The notes: generated from the letters alone by a model not told the origin. A DNA stretch of 64,000 nucleotides from Prevotella sp. tf2-5 (GCF_900115435.1 NZ_FOWK01000006.1:100380-164379), one strand, 5' to 3'; positions 27,283 to 36,367 are shown, counted from the stretch's first letter. Program-made: numbers and translations.

Positions 27283-27350
27283 AATGACATAATTGTGACG
27301 CAGGGACAGGTCTGAAGTGAACGCCAAAGGATTCGGAGGAAAAATGCTAT

Positions 27351-28247
27351 TTATTTGTTGTATCTTTTAAGATTCTCAGTTATCAATTGCCGCATTCTCT
27401 CTCGCAGCTCAAGAGGTTCAAGCACCTCAATGCCATCACCATGCGAGAGTAATTGTCCCAGGAAATCGGCAGTAGGACGGAGATCAAAAGCGAAGTCTGT
27501 ATAGTCGGCAGTAGATACTATCTCACACTGAGAACGATGCAAGGGAAGTGTGCGCAGGTAGTTTGGAGTCTTGCCATGGGCACGGATAACAATATGAGCC
27601 ATGGGGGTACCGTCAGTCAATACTCCATAGTACTCTGAGAAATAGTCCTGAGGCGAGAAGTCATCAGGCATCTTAAAATCCTCGTCAGTAAGTTCCACCT
27701 GGCTTGTGCGGTCGAGCGCATAGATACGCATCTGGTCGTCCTCCGTCCTTGCCAGCAGATACCAACGTTGATGAAACAGTTTCAAGGCATAAGGACAAAT
27801 CGTCTTCTCATAACCTGCAGCCCCGAATTTCTGATAGTCTATACGAAGTCGTCGTCCACTACGGATAGCCTGGATGATGGTCTCAAGGAATTCAACACCA
27901 GCCGGCACATTCTCCAATACCACCCGTTCCTTCACCGCGGCACTGTCAGCCAGTACACCATGCACTGTCAGAGTAGAGAATAACCACCGTTCGATGCTGT
28001 CATCGTTCAGGATTTCTGGATTACTGATATAATATCGATATGTCTTAGGCTCACAGTCGATGATGATACCAAACATATCGAGGATGGCATCACGATGACG
28101 ATTAAACGAGGAGCGTTGCAAGACATTACCGTCTGCCACCTCGTCATCCTGCCATTTCCGGTTCAGTTCCTCAAAGGTCAGATGCTTGTGAGCCCTGAGT
28201 GTATTGATGATCCAGATGTACTGGTGGAATATCTGAGCAGGTTTCAT
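27351..28247 (-). CDS. WYL-domain transcriptional regulator
   Basis: The 298-residue protein has an N-terminal winged-helix part (HKHLTFEELNRKWQDDEVAD) and a WYL domain with IRSGRRLRIDYQKFGA, CPYALKLFHQRWYLLAR and RIYALDRTSQVELTD. A C-terminal WCX-like segment follows (HIVIRAHGKTPNYLRTLP). WYL regulators bind ligands such as nucleotides and often control defence genes, which fits the neighbouring island. It starts 19 bp after a core gene, so it may be transcribed with the TPR/def operon. Confidence 0.82.
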   Translation of the reverse strand: MKPAQIFHQYIWIINTLRAHKHLTFEELNRKWQDDEVADGNVLQRSSFNRHRDAILDMFGIIIDCEPKTYRYYISNPEILNDDSIERWLFSTLTVHGVLADSAAVKERVVLENVPAGVEFLETIIQAIRSGRRLRIDYQKFGAAGYEKTICPYALKLFHQRWYLLARTEDDQMRIYALDRTSQVELTDEDFKMPDDFSPQDYFSEYYGVLTDGTPMAHIVIRAHGKTPNYLRTLPLHRSQCEIVSTADYTDFAFDLRPTADFLGQLLSHGDGIEVLEPLELRERMRQLITENLKRYNK

Positions 28248-28266
28248 AACCTCACCATAAAACTAA

Positions 28267-28890
28267 TCAACGAATGACTCCTGCTTTCTGGAGGATACCG
28301 ATAACAGTATCTGCCGTCTCACGGTTTTTCTTGTCTATAGCCTGATAGTCGGCAAGTTGCCGGGGATGGTTCGTCAGGAGTTGCTGAACGATGGCAGCAG
28401 TCACCCTGACCATACGGAGCTCCTCACGCTTCGAATCCCATACGGCAAGATAACATACAAGATTCTCCAGATGAGACAAGCTGCCGAACATTTTCTTGGA
28501 GACAGGAATACCATTATCACCATTGGCGATACTGAAACGGGAAGGGGCTACATCCTGACGAGCAAACAACAGTTTGTCTCCGATGCGCCAGGCACGGACA
28601 TAGACATCTCCAAATGTATTGAATGGACGAAGATTGAGGTAAAGGGAGTCCTGACTCTCCAAAACACAAGCCTTCTTTCGCAAGAGATAATTCATTTTCT
28701 TGTTGTCTGTCTTTACCTCCATAGCAAGAGCGTCTTCTTTAGAGGCTGACGACAACTCCACCCTACCTTCAGTCTCCTGCCACTGACCGTCGAGGAAATC
28801 CTGCCAGGAGAGGCAGTATCTGTTCTGCGAGAAAGCAGAGAAATGTAATAATGTAAAAAAGGAAATAAGGAAAAACCTACGCATAGTCAT
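28267..28890 (-). CDS. Secreted protein of unknown function
   Basis: This 207-residue product has a signal peptide (MTMRRFFLISFFTLLHFSAF, cleavage near FSQ-N). The mature part has no recognised domain; it contains a beta-rich region (YLNLRPFNTFGDVYVRAWRI) and a C-terminal helical part. Its start overlaps the TPR gene stop by 4 bp, so the two are translated together and may function together in the envelope. Confidence 0.7.
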   Translation of the reverse strand: MTMRRFFLISFFTLLHFSAFSQNRYCLSWQDFLDGQWQETEGRVELSSASKEDALAMEVKTDNKKMNYLLRKKACVLESQDSLYLNLRPFNTFGDVYVRAWRIGDKLLFARQDVAPSRFSIANGDNGIPVSKKMFGSLSHLENLVCYLAVWDSKREELRMVRVTAAIVQQLLTNHPRQLADYQAIDKKNRETADTVIGILQKAGVIR

Positions 28891-30878
28891 TGTTTTTGAT
28901 ATTTCTTGATGATACTATAGGCAGTATAAAGTCCCAGTTCCCCTGCTTTCGAGAGGTCACTGATACCCTCTGCCTGTTGCTTATCGGCAATACGTGCCAG
29001 TCCCCGATTGTAATATGCCTCCGCCAGATTACCGTCAAGGGAGATGGCATGGGAATAATCCTCGATGGCATGCGCAAAATCATTACGCTGCACATATACA
29101 TTACCGCGATTATAATAGAGGTATGCACTTTCGCTATAGCGGATAGCCTCCGTCAAGTCTGAGAGCACATTAGCAGTCTTCATCCGCACATCCGTTCCTT
29201 GCGAGGCATTGAAAGCATTGAGCTTCGACTGACAAGCGGCACGCTGCCAATAGGCAAGAGAAGACACAGAATCAATCTGCAGGTAAGACGACAGGTCTTC
29301 GATGGCAGCATCGAAATTCTGGATGACACTATAGGCAAGGGCACGTTTAAACAACAATGAGGCAGCACGTCGTACCTGACGCTCCTGGTCAATCTGTCGT
29401 GACAACGTATCAATATAGGCAAAATACTTCTTCGTATCCTGTTCCCCCAAGGCAGGGTGATTGTTGACAATATGCAACGGGCGCTGTCGTCCCTCCTTGG
29501 CATTATAAGCCTCCACTTGTCGGTCGAAAGCGATATACTGTTTCACCTGACTCTGTTCAAGCTCATAAGAGAGGGCATACATCGGGAGATAGTCAAGAGC
29601 CACCTTACGGTTCTGCACCCTACCCCGATACTCACTCTGGTACTCATGCTCCATCTCCTGTTCGTCTGCCACAGCAAGCTGGTTGTATTTCTCAATATCC
29701 AGATCACTACGTTTACGCATCTGTTCCTTAGAGAGTCGTGGTTGTCTTCCCAGGTAGCGTTTATCCATCTGTGCTTTCAGGATACGGAACTCATCCGCCT
29801 CAGCCTGTTTTGTCATTCCGATACGACGGTAACAAGAGGCACGGTGCTGTAGTCCGAACCAGAAATTAGGGAATTCCTCGATAACCTTTGTATAGTCACG
29901 GATGGCACCACGCAGGTTTCCTGTGTTCTCCAAAAGCAAAGCACGGTTAAAGAGTGCCATCAGGTTATTAGGCTCCAGGTTCAGTACGAAGTCGAAATCG
30001 AGGATGGCACGGTTGTCATCTCCCACCTGTGCACGAAGCAGTCCACGGTTATAGTGTCCAAGGAAATTATTAGGATCGAGATCGAGAGCCGTATCATAGT
30101 CTGCCATCGTCCCGCGCAGGTTATTCTGATTAAATCGGGCGAGGGCACGGTTGATATAGTTCGTAGCCTGTTTGGGTTGCAGATGAATTGCTTTGGAGAG
30201 ATACTCCTCACTCTCCTTCCATTCCTTACGTGAGAGACTGATGACAGCACGCTGGCTCCACAGATTTCCGTCATAAGGATCCACCTCCAGGCTCTTGTCG
30301 AGTGCCGCAATAGCTTTTGTGGTGTCTTTCTGCAATATATATACCTCAGCCTGCATGGCGTAAGCGGGTGCATGCTTACTCCATCGTGTCAGGATGGTAT
30401 CGAGTTGAAGAAGTGCGGTGTCATAGTCTTTCTCATTGATATGACAGAGCACTCGGTTATGCCAAAGACTCTGATTCTCAGGGTCATAGCGTAATGCCTG
30501 GTTATAATCTCTGATGGCATCGCTATATTTCTTCTGTTGGATACGACAGAGTCCACGAAGCTCATACATCCCCACCACATAGGGATTACGCCTGATAGCC
30601 TCCGAACAGTCAGCTTCTGCTCCCGCGAAGTCGTCAAGGTAGTATTTCGCCACCCCACGATAGAACCACGGCTCATAGAGGTAGGGTTTGGCAGAGATGG
30701 CTTGGTTGAAATACTGGATGGAAAGGACATAATCCTCAAAATAAAGTGCCGACCGACCAATCATTACCAGACGGTCGGTCTTGAACTGTGCGTGGCACAT
30801 CGACCATTGACCATTGAGCATTGACCATTGTAATGCCAACAATACGAGTATCCATCGTTTCCTGGAAAAAAATCTCAT
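28887..30878 (-). CDS. TPR-repeat periplasmic protein
   Basis: The exported 663-residue protein has about twelve tetratricopeptide repeats. They are recognisable by units such as PWFYRGVAKYYLDDFAGAEA, IRDYNQALRYDPENQSLWHN, INRALARFNQNNLRGTMADY and YYNRGLARIADKQQAEGISD. A non-TPR stretch (about residues 365-500) rich in charged residues separates two repeat blocks. The signal region is odd: QWSMLNGQWSM is encoded by the dispersed repeat CAATGGTCAATG. TPR proteins of this type are scaffolds; partners are unknown. It lies 35 bp after def. Confidence 0.85.
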   Translation of the reverse strand: MRFFSRKRWILVLLALQWSMLNGQWSMCHAQFKTDRLVMIGRSALYFEDYVLSIQYFNQAISAKPYLYEPWFYRGVAKYYLDDFAGAEADCSEAIRRNPYVVGMYELRGLCRIQQKKYSDAIRDYNQALRYDPENQSLWHNRVLCHINEKDYDTALLQLDTILTRWSKHAPAYAMQAEVYILQKDTTKAIAALDKSLEVDPYDGNLWSQRAVISLSRKEWKESEEYLSKAIHLQPKQATNYINRALARFNQNNLRGTMADYDTALDLDPNNFLGHYNRGLLRAQVGDDNRAILDFDFVLNLEPNNLMALFNRALLLENTGNLRGAIRDYTKVIEEFPNFWFGLQHRASCYRRIGMTKQAEADEFRILKAQMDKRYLGRQPRLSKEQMRKRSDLDIEKYNQLAVADEQEMEHEYQSEYRGRVQNRKVALDYLPMYALSYELEQSQVKQYIAFDRQVEAYNAKEGRQRPLHIVNNHPALGEQDTKKYFAYIDTLSRQIDQERQVRRAASLLFKRALAYSVIQNFDAAIEDLSSYLQIDSVSSLAYWQRAACQSKLNAFNASQGTDVRMKTANVLSDLTEAIRYSESAYLYYNRGNVYVQRNDFAHAIEDYSHAISLDGNLAEAYYNRGLARIADKQQAEGISDLSKAGELGLYTAYSIIKKYQKQ

Positions 30879-30913
30879 CTCCTATAAATCAATGGTCAAT
30901 AGTCAATGAATAG

Positions 30914-31474
30914 TTAACGGATAGCTCCTTTCGTCTTATAACCACAACGATAGCGACCCTGAGTGAGCGCACGCAACTTACTCTTGATCAATTGTTTACG
31001 CAAAGGGGTGATACGATCCACAAAGACCTTTCCCTCCAAGTGGTCAAACTCATGCTGCATCACACGGGTAAGGTATCCCTCCACCCACTCATCGTGAGGC
31101 TTCAGTTCCTCGTCAAGCCACTGAACACGAATACGAGTGGGACGTGTCACCTTTTCATGGATGGCTGGAAGCGACAGACATCCTTCCTCCAGTGACTCCG
31201 TCTGCGTATCGTCATACTCAATAATATGCGGGTTGATAAACACATGACGGAAACCTTTATACTCAGGCATGTCATCGCTGAGTACATCCAAGTCGATGAC
31301 GACAACACGGATGGACTTGCCTATTTGCGGGGCAGCAAGTCCAATACCCTCACTCTCTGCCAACGTGTCCCACATATCCGCAATCAACTGTTGCAGGTCA
31401 GGATAGTCAGCAGGAATATCCTCGGCTACCTTCCGGAGCACGGGATGACCATATATATAAATAGGTAAAACCAC
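30914..31474 (-). CDS. def: Peptide deformylase
   Basis: Def removes the formyl group from nascent proteins. All three motifs are present in the 186-residue protein: [10 protein letters not shown] (motif 1), EGCLSLP (motif 2, metal-binding Cys) and [12 protein letters not shown] (motif 3, two metal-binding His). The start [14 protein letters not shown] fits the family. It follows ruvX by 47 bp, a gap filled with TTAGGAATTA-like direct repeats. Confidence 0.97.
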   Translation of the reverse strand: MVLPIYIYGHPVLRKVAEDIPADYPDLQQLIADMWDTLAESEGIGLAAPQIGKSIRVVVIDLDVLSDDMPEYKGFRHVFINPHIIEYDDTQTESLEEGCLSLPAIHEKVTRPTRIRVQWLDEELKPHDEWVEGYLTRVMQHEFDHLEGKVFVDRITPLRKQLIKSKLRALTQGRYRCGYKTKGAIR

Positions 31475-31521
31475 TTAATTAAATTAGGAATTAGGAATTA
31501 GAAATTAGGAATTAATAACTA

Positions 31522-31935
31522 TCATCGTTTGGAGCGCATATAGTCCTGGAGGATAATCGTTGCACTGATCTCATCGACTAGTGCCTTATCCTGACGGGCT
31601 TTTTTCTTGAGTCCCCCGTCAATCATCGCCTGATGCGCCAGTACAGATGTGAAACGCTCATCATAGAACTCGATAGGAATCTGTGGCACTGCCTTCCGCC
31701 AACGGTTGACAAACTGCTGTACGCGCTGGAGGTTCTCACTAGGCTGACCATTGGGTTGACGAGGCTCGCCAATGACGACACGCTCCACTTCCTCACGGGC
31801 TATATATGCCTGCAGATATTCAAAGAGCTCAGAAGTAGCGACAGTCGCCAACCCTCCCGCTATCATCTGGAGAGGATCGGTGACTGCCAAACCCGTACGT
31901 TTCTTTCCGTAATCTATCGATAAGATTCTTGCCAC
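31522..31935 (-). CDS. ruvX: RuvX/YqgF-type Holliday junction resolvase-like protein
   Basis: The product (137 residues) starts with the RNase H-fold motif ARILSIDYGKKRTGLAVTDP. It continues with VVIGEPRQPNGQPSE, YDERFTSVLAHQAM and the C-terminal DEISATIILQDYM helix, as expected for YqgF. The family is tied to pre-16S rRNA end maturation and possibly to recombination. It is part of the ruvX-def-TPR run. Confidence 0.93.
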   Translation of the reverse strand: MARILSIDYGKKRTGLAVTDPLQMIAGGLATVATSELFEYLQAYIAREEVERVVIGEPRQPNGQPSENLQRVQQFVNRWRKAVPQIPIEFYDERFTSVLAHQAMIDGGLKKKARQDKALVDEISATIILQDYMRSKR

Positions 31936-31953
31936 GCCAGAGCCTTTCAGCCT

Positions 31954-32460
31954 TTAACGGGCATTATAAAGCAACCATGCACCAGCATACTTTGTCTGCA
32001 AGTCATTACGGCTGGCAGAAGCCTCTTCCTTCGTGTCAAAGGTAGTAGCCACTACACGATACATGTTACGTTCAACGTTCTTTACCACCTGTGCGTTATA
32101 GCCTGCGTTGTTCAGCTGCTGCTGCAGTCCCATAGCGTTAGCCTCAGACTGGAATGAGCCGACAACAACACTGAAGTTCTTCAGTCCGCTACCAGAAACC
32201 AAAGACACACGCTCCTGAGTCACTCTTACATTGTCTGTATTATCAACTACCTGGGTATTGTTAGCTGGCTTCTCCTGCAGGGGCACCACCACATTCGTCT
32301 CAGCCTGCTGAGTCTGAACGACTGCGGGCTGCTGTTGCTGGAGCTCCTCCTGCTGTTTTGCCTTCAGATATGCCTGCTTATAGGCACTCTCGCTTGATTT
32401 ACAACTTGTGAAAGCCAATGCTGCGCACAAACCAGCGCAAACGACTACATACTTCTTCAT
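31954..32460 (-). CDS. SPOR-domain lipoprotein
   Basis: The 168-residue product has a lipoprotein signal ending at LAFTSC (Cys near residue 20), a Gln-rich linker (QQEELQQQQPAVVQTQQAE) and a C-terminal SPOR domain (FSVVVGSFQSEANAMGLQQQ). SPOR domains bind denuded septal peptidoglycan, so it probably localises to division sites. It has its own upstream region with a -7-like TAATTTCG. Confidence 0.85.
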   Translation of the reverse strand: MKKYVVVCAGLCAALAFTSCKSSESAYKQAYLKAKQQEELQQQQPAVVQTQQAETNVVVPLQEKPANNTQVVDNTDNVRVTQERVSLVSGSGLKNFSVVVGSFQSEANAMGLQQQLNNAGYNAQVVKNVERNMYRVVATTFDTKEEASASRNDLQTKYAGAWLLYNAR

Positions 32461-32604
32461 GTTTCTTTACTTATTGTTTAAATTAGACGTTATTTCAAAA
32501 TTCATGTGCGAAATTACAAAATATCGGGCAATTAAAGTAAAAATCGTGCATAAAGTTTGTTAAATAAGGAAATTCTAACTTATTTAACAAAAAATGTCAC
32601 TCTT

Positions 32605-32639
32605 TTTGTCTGCTTTTCGAAAAAGATTGCATATATTTG
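32605..32639 (+). promoter_or_regulatory. Promoter of the YtxH operon
   Basis: TTTG (32605-32608) and TATATTTG (32632-32639) are 23 bp apart, a good Bacteroidetes promoter. The start codon is 40 bp downstream. Confidence 0.7.
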
Positions 32640-32679
32640 CAGTATATTTCGTATTTCTCTAATTTAAAACAATAAGACT

Positions 32680-32895
32680 ATGAAAGGTTTAGGTGTATTA
32701 GGCGCATTTTTCGGCGGAGCTATCGCCGGTGCAGTCATTGGTTTGCTGCTCGCTCCTGAAAAGGGAGAGGACACTCGTGAGAAGATTACAGATGCTGTCG
32801 ACGACTTCATGAAGAAGCACAACATCAAGTTGAGTCGTAAGGATGTGAGCGACCTCGTAGAAGATATCGCGGAAGCAGCTCCTGAAGTAGACTAA
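32680..32895 (+). CDS. YtxH-like small membrane protein
   Basis: This 71-residue protein has one Gly/Ala-rich membrane segment (LGAFFGGAIAGAVIGLLLAP) directly followed by the YtxH signature EKGEDTREKI and an amphipathic charged tail. It is first in a three-gene plus-strand operon with a holin-like protein (3 bp downstream). YtxH proteins are stress or envelope linked; the exact role is unknown. Confidence 0.85.
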   Translation: MKGLGVLGAFFGGAIAGAVIGLLLAPEKGEDTREKITDAVDDFMKKHNIKLSRKDVSDLVEDIAEAAPEVD

Positions 32896-32898
32896 ATT

Positions 32899-33249
32899 AT
32901 GTTATCAAGCGACAAGAACGTAGAGACCATCGCGCAACTGGCGGAGATTGTCAAACACTATCTGGGTATTCAGACGGAATACCTGAAATTGGATGTGGTT
33001 GATAAACTGGTGCGCCTGTTGACATTCGCAGCACTCGCCATCGTATTCATTTTGATTATTATAGCAGTGGCGATGTTCTGTTCGTTTGCCCTCGCTTTCT
33101 GGCTTGCCTCCTACACGGGGACGGCTATTGCCTTCCTCGTGGTAGGAGTGCTTCATTTCCTCTTTATCCTCCTTGTCTTCTTTAAGCGCCATTCTTGGAT
33201 TGAGAAGCCGTTGGTTCGTTTCTTTGCCAATCTCTTTTTAAATAACTGA
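32899..33249 (+). CDS. Putative phage-holin/Actinobacterial holin-like family membrane protein (DUF1469 type)
   Basis: The 116-residue product has a short N-terminal helix (AQLAEIVKHYLGIQTEYLKL) and two strong transmembrane helices (LTFAALAIVFILIIIAVAMF and IAFLVVGVLHFLFILLVFF) joined by a short loop. This matches the DUF1469 membrane family often found beside YtxH genes. It is not evidence of a prophage. The last gene of the operon starts 4 bp after its stop. Confidence 0.72.
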   Translation: MLSSDKNVETIAQLAEIVKHYLGIQTEYLKLDVVDKLVRLLTFAALAIVFILIIIAVAMFCSFALAFWLASYTGTAIAFLVVGVLHFLFILLVFFKRHSWIEKPLVRFFANLFLNN

Positions 33250-33253
33250 TCCG

Positions 33254-33538
33254 ATGAAGTTGCCCGTACAGAATCCCAAGACAAACAACTACCAGTCGCT
33301 GGAGGACATTCAGGCTCGTAAGGACGAGTTATTGGAGCAGCTCCATACTGACAACACCCAATTCAGTTCGAAATGGAAACAGTTGTTTGTGTCCAAGGAA
33401 GACAACTCTAAGGCAGCATTCATTGGAGGTCTCCTTGCCAACGGTATCACCGTCATTGACTTTATCCTTACAGCAAGGAAACTTTACAAGAACTACGGGT
33501 TTATCTTCGGATTGGGAAAGAAGAAAAAGAAAAAATAG
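33254..33538 (+). CDS. Small protein of the YtxH operon
   Basis: The product (94 residues) has an N-terminal charged helix (SLEDIQARKDELLEQLHTDN), a hydrophobic region AFIGGLLANGITVIDFILTA and a Lys-rich end (GKKKKKK). No named family is recognised, but the co-operon position with YtxH and holin-like proteins suggests a small envelope complex. It ends 4 bp before the convergent MBL gene. Confidence 0.7.
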   Translation: MKLPVQNPKTNNYQSLEDIQARKDELLEQLHTDNTQFSSKWKQLFVSKEDNSKAAFIGGLLANGITVIDFILTARKLYKNYGFIFGLGKKKKKK

Positions 33539-33542
33539 TCCC

Positions 33543-34334
33543 CTATCCTATTTCTATGACTTGACCATCGTATGCCATCTGAATGTCAGAGGGTAACGAC
33601 GCATTGACCTCCTCGTGTCGTCCAATGTCATGACTGCTATGAATCAACCAGGTCTGACGGGCACCAATCACCTTAGCGAAGTCGACAGCCTCAGACAATG
33701 TCTGATGGGAGTGATGGGGCTTCTGACGCAGGGCATTGACAATCAACGTGTCAACATCTCGCAGATAGTCCAGCTCTCCCCCGTCAATCGTCTTCATATC
33801 TGTGATATATGCCAAAGAGGGCTGAGGTAAATGGTCAGAGGAAAGAGGTGAGATACGGAAGCCCAGGATAGGCAGGTCATGGTGCATCACTTCTATAGGC
33901 ATAATGTCAAGGTCGCCAATCCGTAAGGGTTCATGCTTATGGATCTCATGGAGCTGAATGGCTGGTACGCCAGGATAGCGATGTTCCGCAAAACAATAAG
34001 GGAGCATCTGTAGGAGTCCTTCTCTGGCAATAGGGTCTGCATAGACATTGATCTCACCGAACTGACAATAGGGACGGATATCGTCCATACCTCCCATATG
34101 GTCGTAATGGGCATGGGTAATCAGGATACCGTCTATCTTTCGGAAGGGCTGTGGCATCATCTGCTGACGGAAGTCCGGACCACAGTCTATCAGGATGCGT
34201 GTTGTTTCCGTCTCCACCAAAGCAGAGCAACGCAACCGCTTGTCATGTGGGTCCTTACTGGTACAGGTATAACACTGGCACCCGATTGTCGGCACGCCAC
34301 ACGATGTTCCCGTTCCTAAGAAAGTCAGTCTCAT
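33543..34334 (-). CDS. Metallo-beta-lactamase-fold hydrolase (PhnP-like)
   Basis: The 263-residue protein starts LTFLGTGTSCGVPTIGCQC, with a Cys cluster that can bind zinc (CQCYTCTSKDPHDKRLRCS). It has the MBL signature THAHYDHMGGMDD. Later metal ligands are the His in HDLPILGFR and the terminal LIHSSHDIGRHEE. PhnP-type enzymes are cyclic phosphodiesterases; the true substrate here is unknown. It overlaps murB by 4 bp. Confidence 0.87.
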   Translation of the reverse strand: MRLTFLGTGTSCGVPTIGCQCYTCTSKDPHDKRLRCSALVETETTRILIDCGPDFRQQMMPQPFRKIDGILITHAHYDHMGGMDDIRPYCQFGEINVYADPIAREGLLQMLPYCFAEHRYPGVPAIQLHEIHKHEPLRIGDLDIMPIEVMHHDLPILGFRISPLSSDHLPQPSLAYITDMKTIDGGELDYLRDVDTLIVNALRQKPHHSHQTLSEAVDFAKVIGARQTWLIHSSHDIGRHEEVNASLPSDIQMAYDGQVIEIG

Positions 34335-35341
34335 ATAATATTCACTTCAGGGAAAATCTCTATGTCAAATTTCTCTTTGACATCACGCTGGATGACTTTA
34401 CAAAGCTCTACAATCTCCAGACCTGTCGCTCCTCCTCGGTTCACCAACACCAATGCCTGCTTGTCATGGACACCTGCACGTCCCATAGACTTACCTTTCC
34501 AGCCACACTGGTCTATCATCCATCCTGCTGGGATCTTCTCATGGTCAGCATCAACAGTATAGTGAGGCATCCCCTCATACTGAGCGGCAAGTTGTTCATA
34601 TTTCTCTTTGGCGACAATCGGATTCATAAAGAAACTACCTGCGTTTCCCATCACTTTCGGGTCCGGGAGCTTGGCTTGTCGGATATCGATAATCACCTGT
34701 CGGAGCTGTTGTGCAGTAGGCTGGGCAATACCCTTCCGTTCCAGTTCAGTACGGATATTACCATAGTCAAGATGTGGTTCGAAAGTGGTCTGCAGCTGAT
34801 AGGTAACCTGCGTGATCAAATAACGATTCTTCCACTCCTTTTTGAAACGACTCTGTCTGTAGGAGTAGCCGCATTCCTCACAAGAGAACACACGAGTCTT
34901 ACCTGTTGCGATCTCCACAGCCTCCACCTCAGTAATGAGGTCTTTCACCTCCACACCATAGGCTCCGATATTCTGAACGGCACTGGCGCCCACATCACCA
35001 GGAATCAGGGAAAGATTCTCCGCGCCATAGCACTGATGGTCGACACAAAAAGCCACTACGTCGTCCCATTCTTCTCCGCTACCGCATATAAGTCGAGAGC
35101 GGAGAGTGGGATGTTGAGAGATCCCTTTTATGGCAGAGTGGACCACGATACCATCATAGTCTTTTGTCAGCAACAGGTTACTGCCGCCACCTATTATAAT
35201 ATAAGGAAGAGAGGTCTCACGCAATATGGCAGCCACCTGTTGTGCCTCCTCTACAGTGGCATACTCTAAGAATCTGTGGCAACGGGCATCGATGCCAAAG
35301 GTGTTATGCTGCAATAAATGATAATCCTTGATATCTTTCAC
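34331..35341 (-). CDS. murB: UDP-N-acetylenolpyruvoylglucosamine reductase
   Basis: MurB makes UDP-MurNAc in peptidoglycan synthesis. The FAD-binding domain shows LPYIIIGGGSNLLLTKDYDG; SLIPGDVGASAVQNIGAYG and the catalytic segment MGNAGSFFMNPIV follow. The substrate domain ends in CGWKGKSMGRAGVHDKQALV, with AGVH near the active site. The length of 336 fits the type I form. It is between the DUF4348 lipoprotein (12 bp upstream) and the MBL gene (4-bp overlap). Confidence 0.96.
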   Translation of the reverse strand: MKDIKDYHLLQHNTFGIDARCHRFLEYATVEEAQQVAAILRETSLPYIIIGGGSNLLLTKDYDGIVVHSAIKGISQHPTLRSRLICGSGEEWDDVVAFCVDHQCYGAENLSLIPGDVGASAVQNIGAYGVEVKDLITEVEAVEIATGKTRVFSCEECGYSYRQSRFKKEWKNRYLITQVTYQLQTTFEPHLDYGNIRTELERKGIAQPTAQQLRQVIIDIRQAKLPDPKVMGNAGSFFMNPIVAKEKYEQLAAQYEGMPHYTVDADHEKIPAGWMIDQCGWKGKSMGRAGVHDKQALVLVNRGGATGLEIVELCKVIQRDVKEKFDIEIFPEVNII

Positions 35342-35353
35342 TTCACTTGACTC

Positions 35354-36220
35354 TTACGTTGTCATCTTCTCCAGTTTCCATTTCCCCCCTTCATGTTTGA
35401 AGGTCAGTTCCAATTCCATTCCGTTGGCAATACCACGCAATACAAAAATCTTACGACCTGTTTCCTTTTGTGGTTCACCATACACAATATTGAAAATCAT
35501 ACCAGAAGGCAACTCTGGAGCGAAAGCCTCCCAAGTATCTGGTGTAATCACACCTTCCATCTGTGCGAAATCATCATCAGGATCAGGACCTACGAACTTC
35601 ACACTCTCCATCAAGTGTTTCTGCTGATAATCCGGATCGGAGGCGAAATGCGCATAGAACTCCAGGAAAGAGGCATTACTTGACTCGCTCAATGGCAAAT
35701 GAATCACCTCCTGAAGCATCCATAACCCGTTCACCCGGTCGAAAACATATTGCTTGACGGTCTTTCCCTCCAGATATATCTTCTCCACAATGGCATGATT
35801 GATATCGGTAGCCTCCTTCACATACTCCATCTCTTTCTCACTGTTGAATAACAATGTGTATGAGTCTTGCTTCATGAAGAAATACTCCATCTGCCATTGT
35901 CCCTTTTTCGTATAGCTGACTTCCTCACCACGTTGTATTTTCAATGGGAATTTAATACGGGAGGACTGTAACTTGCGATTAGCCGCGAAATTAAAGATAA
36001 AATCATCGAAAAGCTCATCGGCAGCCTTGGGCATTGGTGTCTGCTCCGAAGCCACCTCCTCTTCCAAGGTCGAGGCTGTGGTATCTGCCTTCTGTATCGT
36101 GTCGGCAGTTGTCTCTTCATTGCTTCCGCTCTTTTGTCCCTGACAGGCGGAAAACAACAATACTGCTACCAAAAAGACAAACAAAAACTGTTTCATCTTG
36201 GACTTCGCACTAATATTCAA
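35354..36220 (-). CDS. DUF4348 lipoprotein
   Basis: This product (288 residues) has a lipoprotein signal (FVFLVAVLLFSAC), a low-complexity acidic linker (EETTADTIQKADTTASTLEE) and the DUF4348 domain from about residue 65 (ADELFDDFIFNFAANRKLQS). Function is unknown. The start is M9 or the first Met; the -7 box TACCTTTG at 36243-36236 lies 16 bp before the first Met, so M9 (MKQFLFVFL) at 36196 may be the true start. Heading the murB operon, it probably belongs to the envelope. Confidence 0.8.
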   Translation of the reverse strand: MNISAKSKMKQFLFVFLVAVLLFSACQGQKSGSNEETTADTIQKADTTASTLEEEVASEQTPMPKAADELFDDFIFNFAANRKLQSSRIKFPLKIQRGEEVSYTKKGQWQMEYFFMKQDSYTLLFNSEKEMEYVKEATDINHAIVEKIYLEGKTVKQYVFDRVNGLWMLQEVIHLPLSESSNASFLEFYAHFASDPDYQQKHLMESVKFVGPDPDDDFAQMEGVITPDTWEAFAPELPSGMIFNIVYGEPQKETGRKIFVLRGIANGMELELTFKHEGGKWKLEKMTT

Positions 36221-36235
36221 CTCTCAAATTTGATG

Positions 36236-36243
36236 CAAAGGTA
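36236..36243 (-). promoter_or_regulatory. Promoter -7 box of the DUF4348-murB operon
   Basis: TACCTTTG on the minus strand. A second TACCTTTG on the same strand lies about 73 bp further upstream near 36317-36310, so there may be two promoters. Confidence 0.55.
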
Positions 36244-36359
36244 CGAATAAGCGAGCAAAAATCCAAGAAATCTTGAGATTTTTCGAGCGCGAGTACCTTA
36301 GAATTCTTTCAAAGGTACAAATAATCTTAATTATTAATTCCTAATTACTAATTTTTTCG

Positions 36360-36367
36360 TACCTTTG
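36360..36367 (+). promoter_or_regulatory. Promoter -7 box of pheS
   Basis: TACCTTTG lies 29 bp before the pheS start in the divergent gap. The upstream A/T-rich stretch contains TAATTATTAATTCCTAATTA-like repeats. Confidence 0.6.

Noticed and set aside
32899..33249. Prophage holin
   Set aside because: No other phage genes are near; the protein is in a YtxH operon, a common core arrangement.
34151..35269. Open frame of 372 codons on the plus strand
   Set aside because: It is antisense to murB and the MBL gene, both clearly real; no promoter or family pattern supports it.
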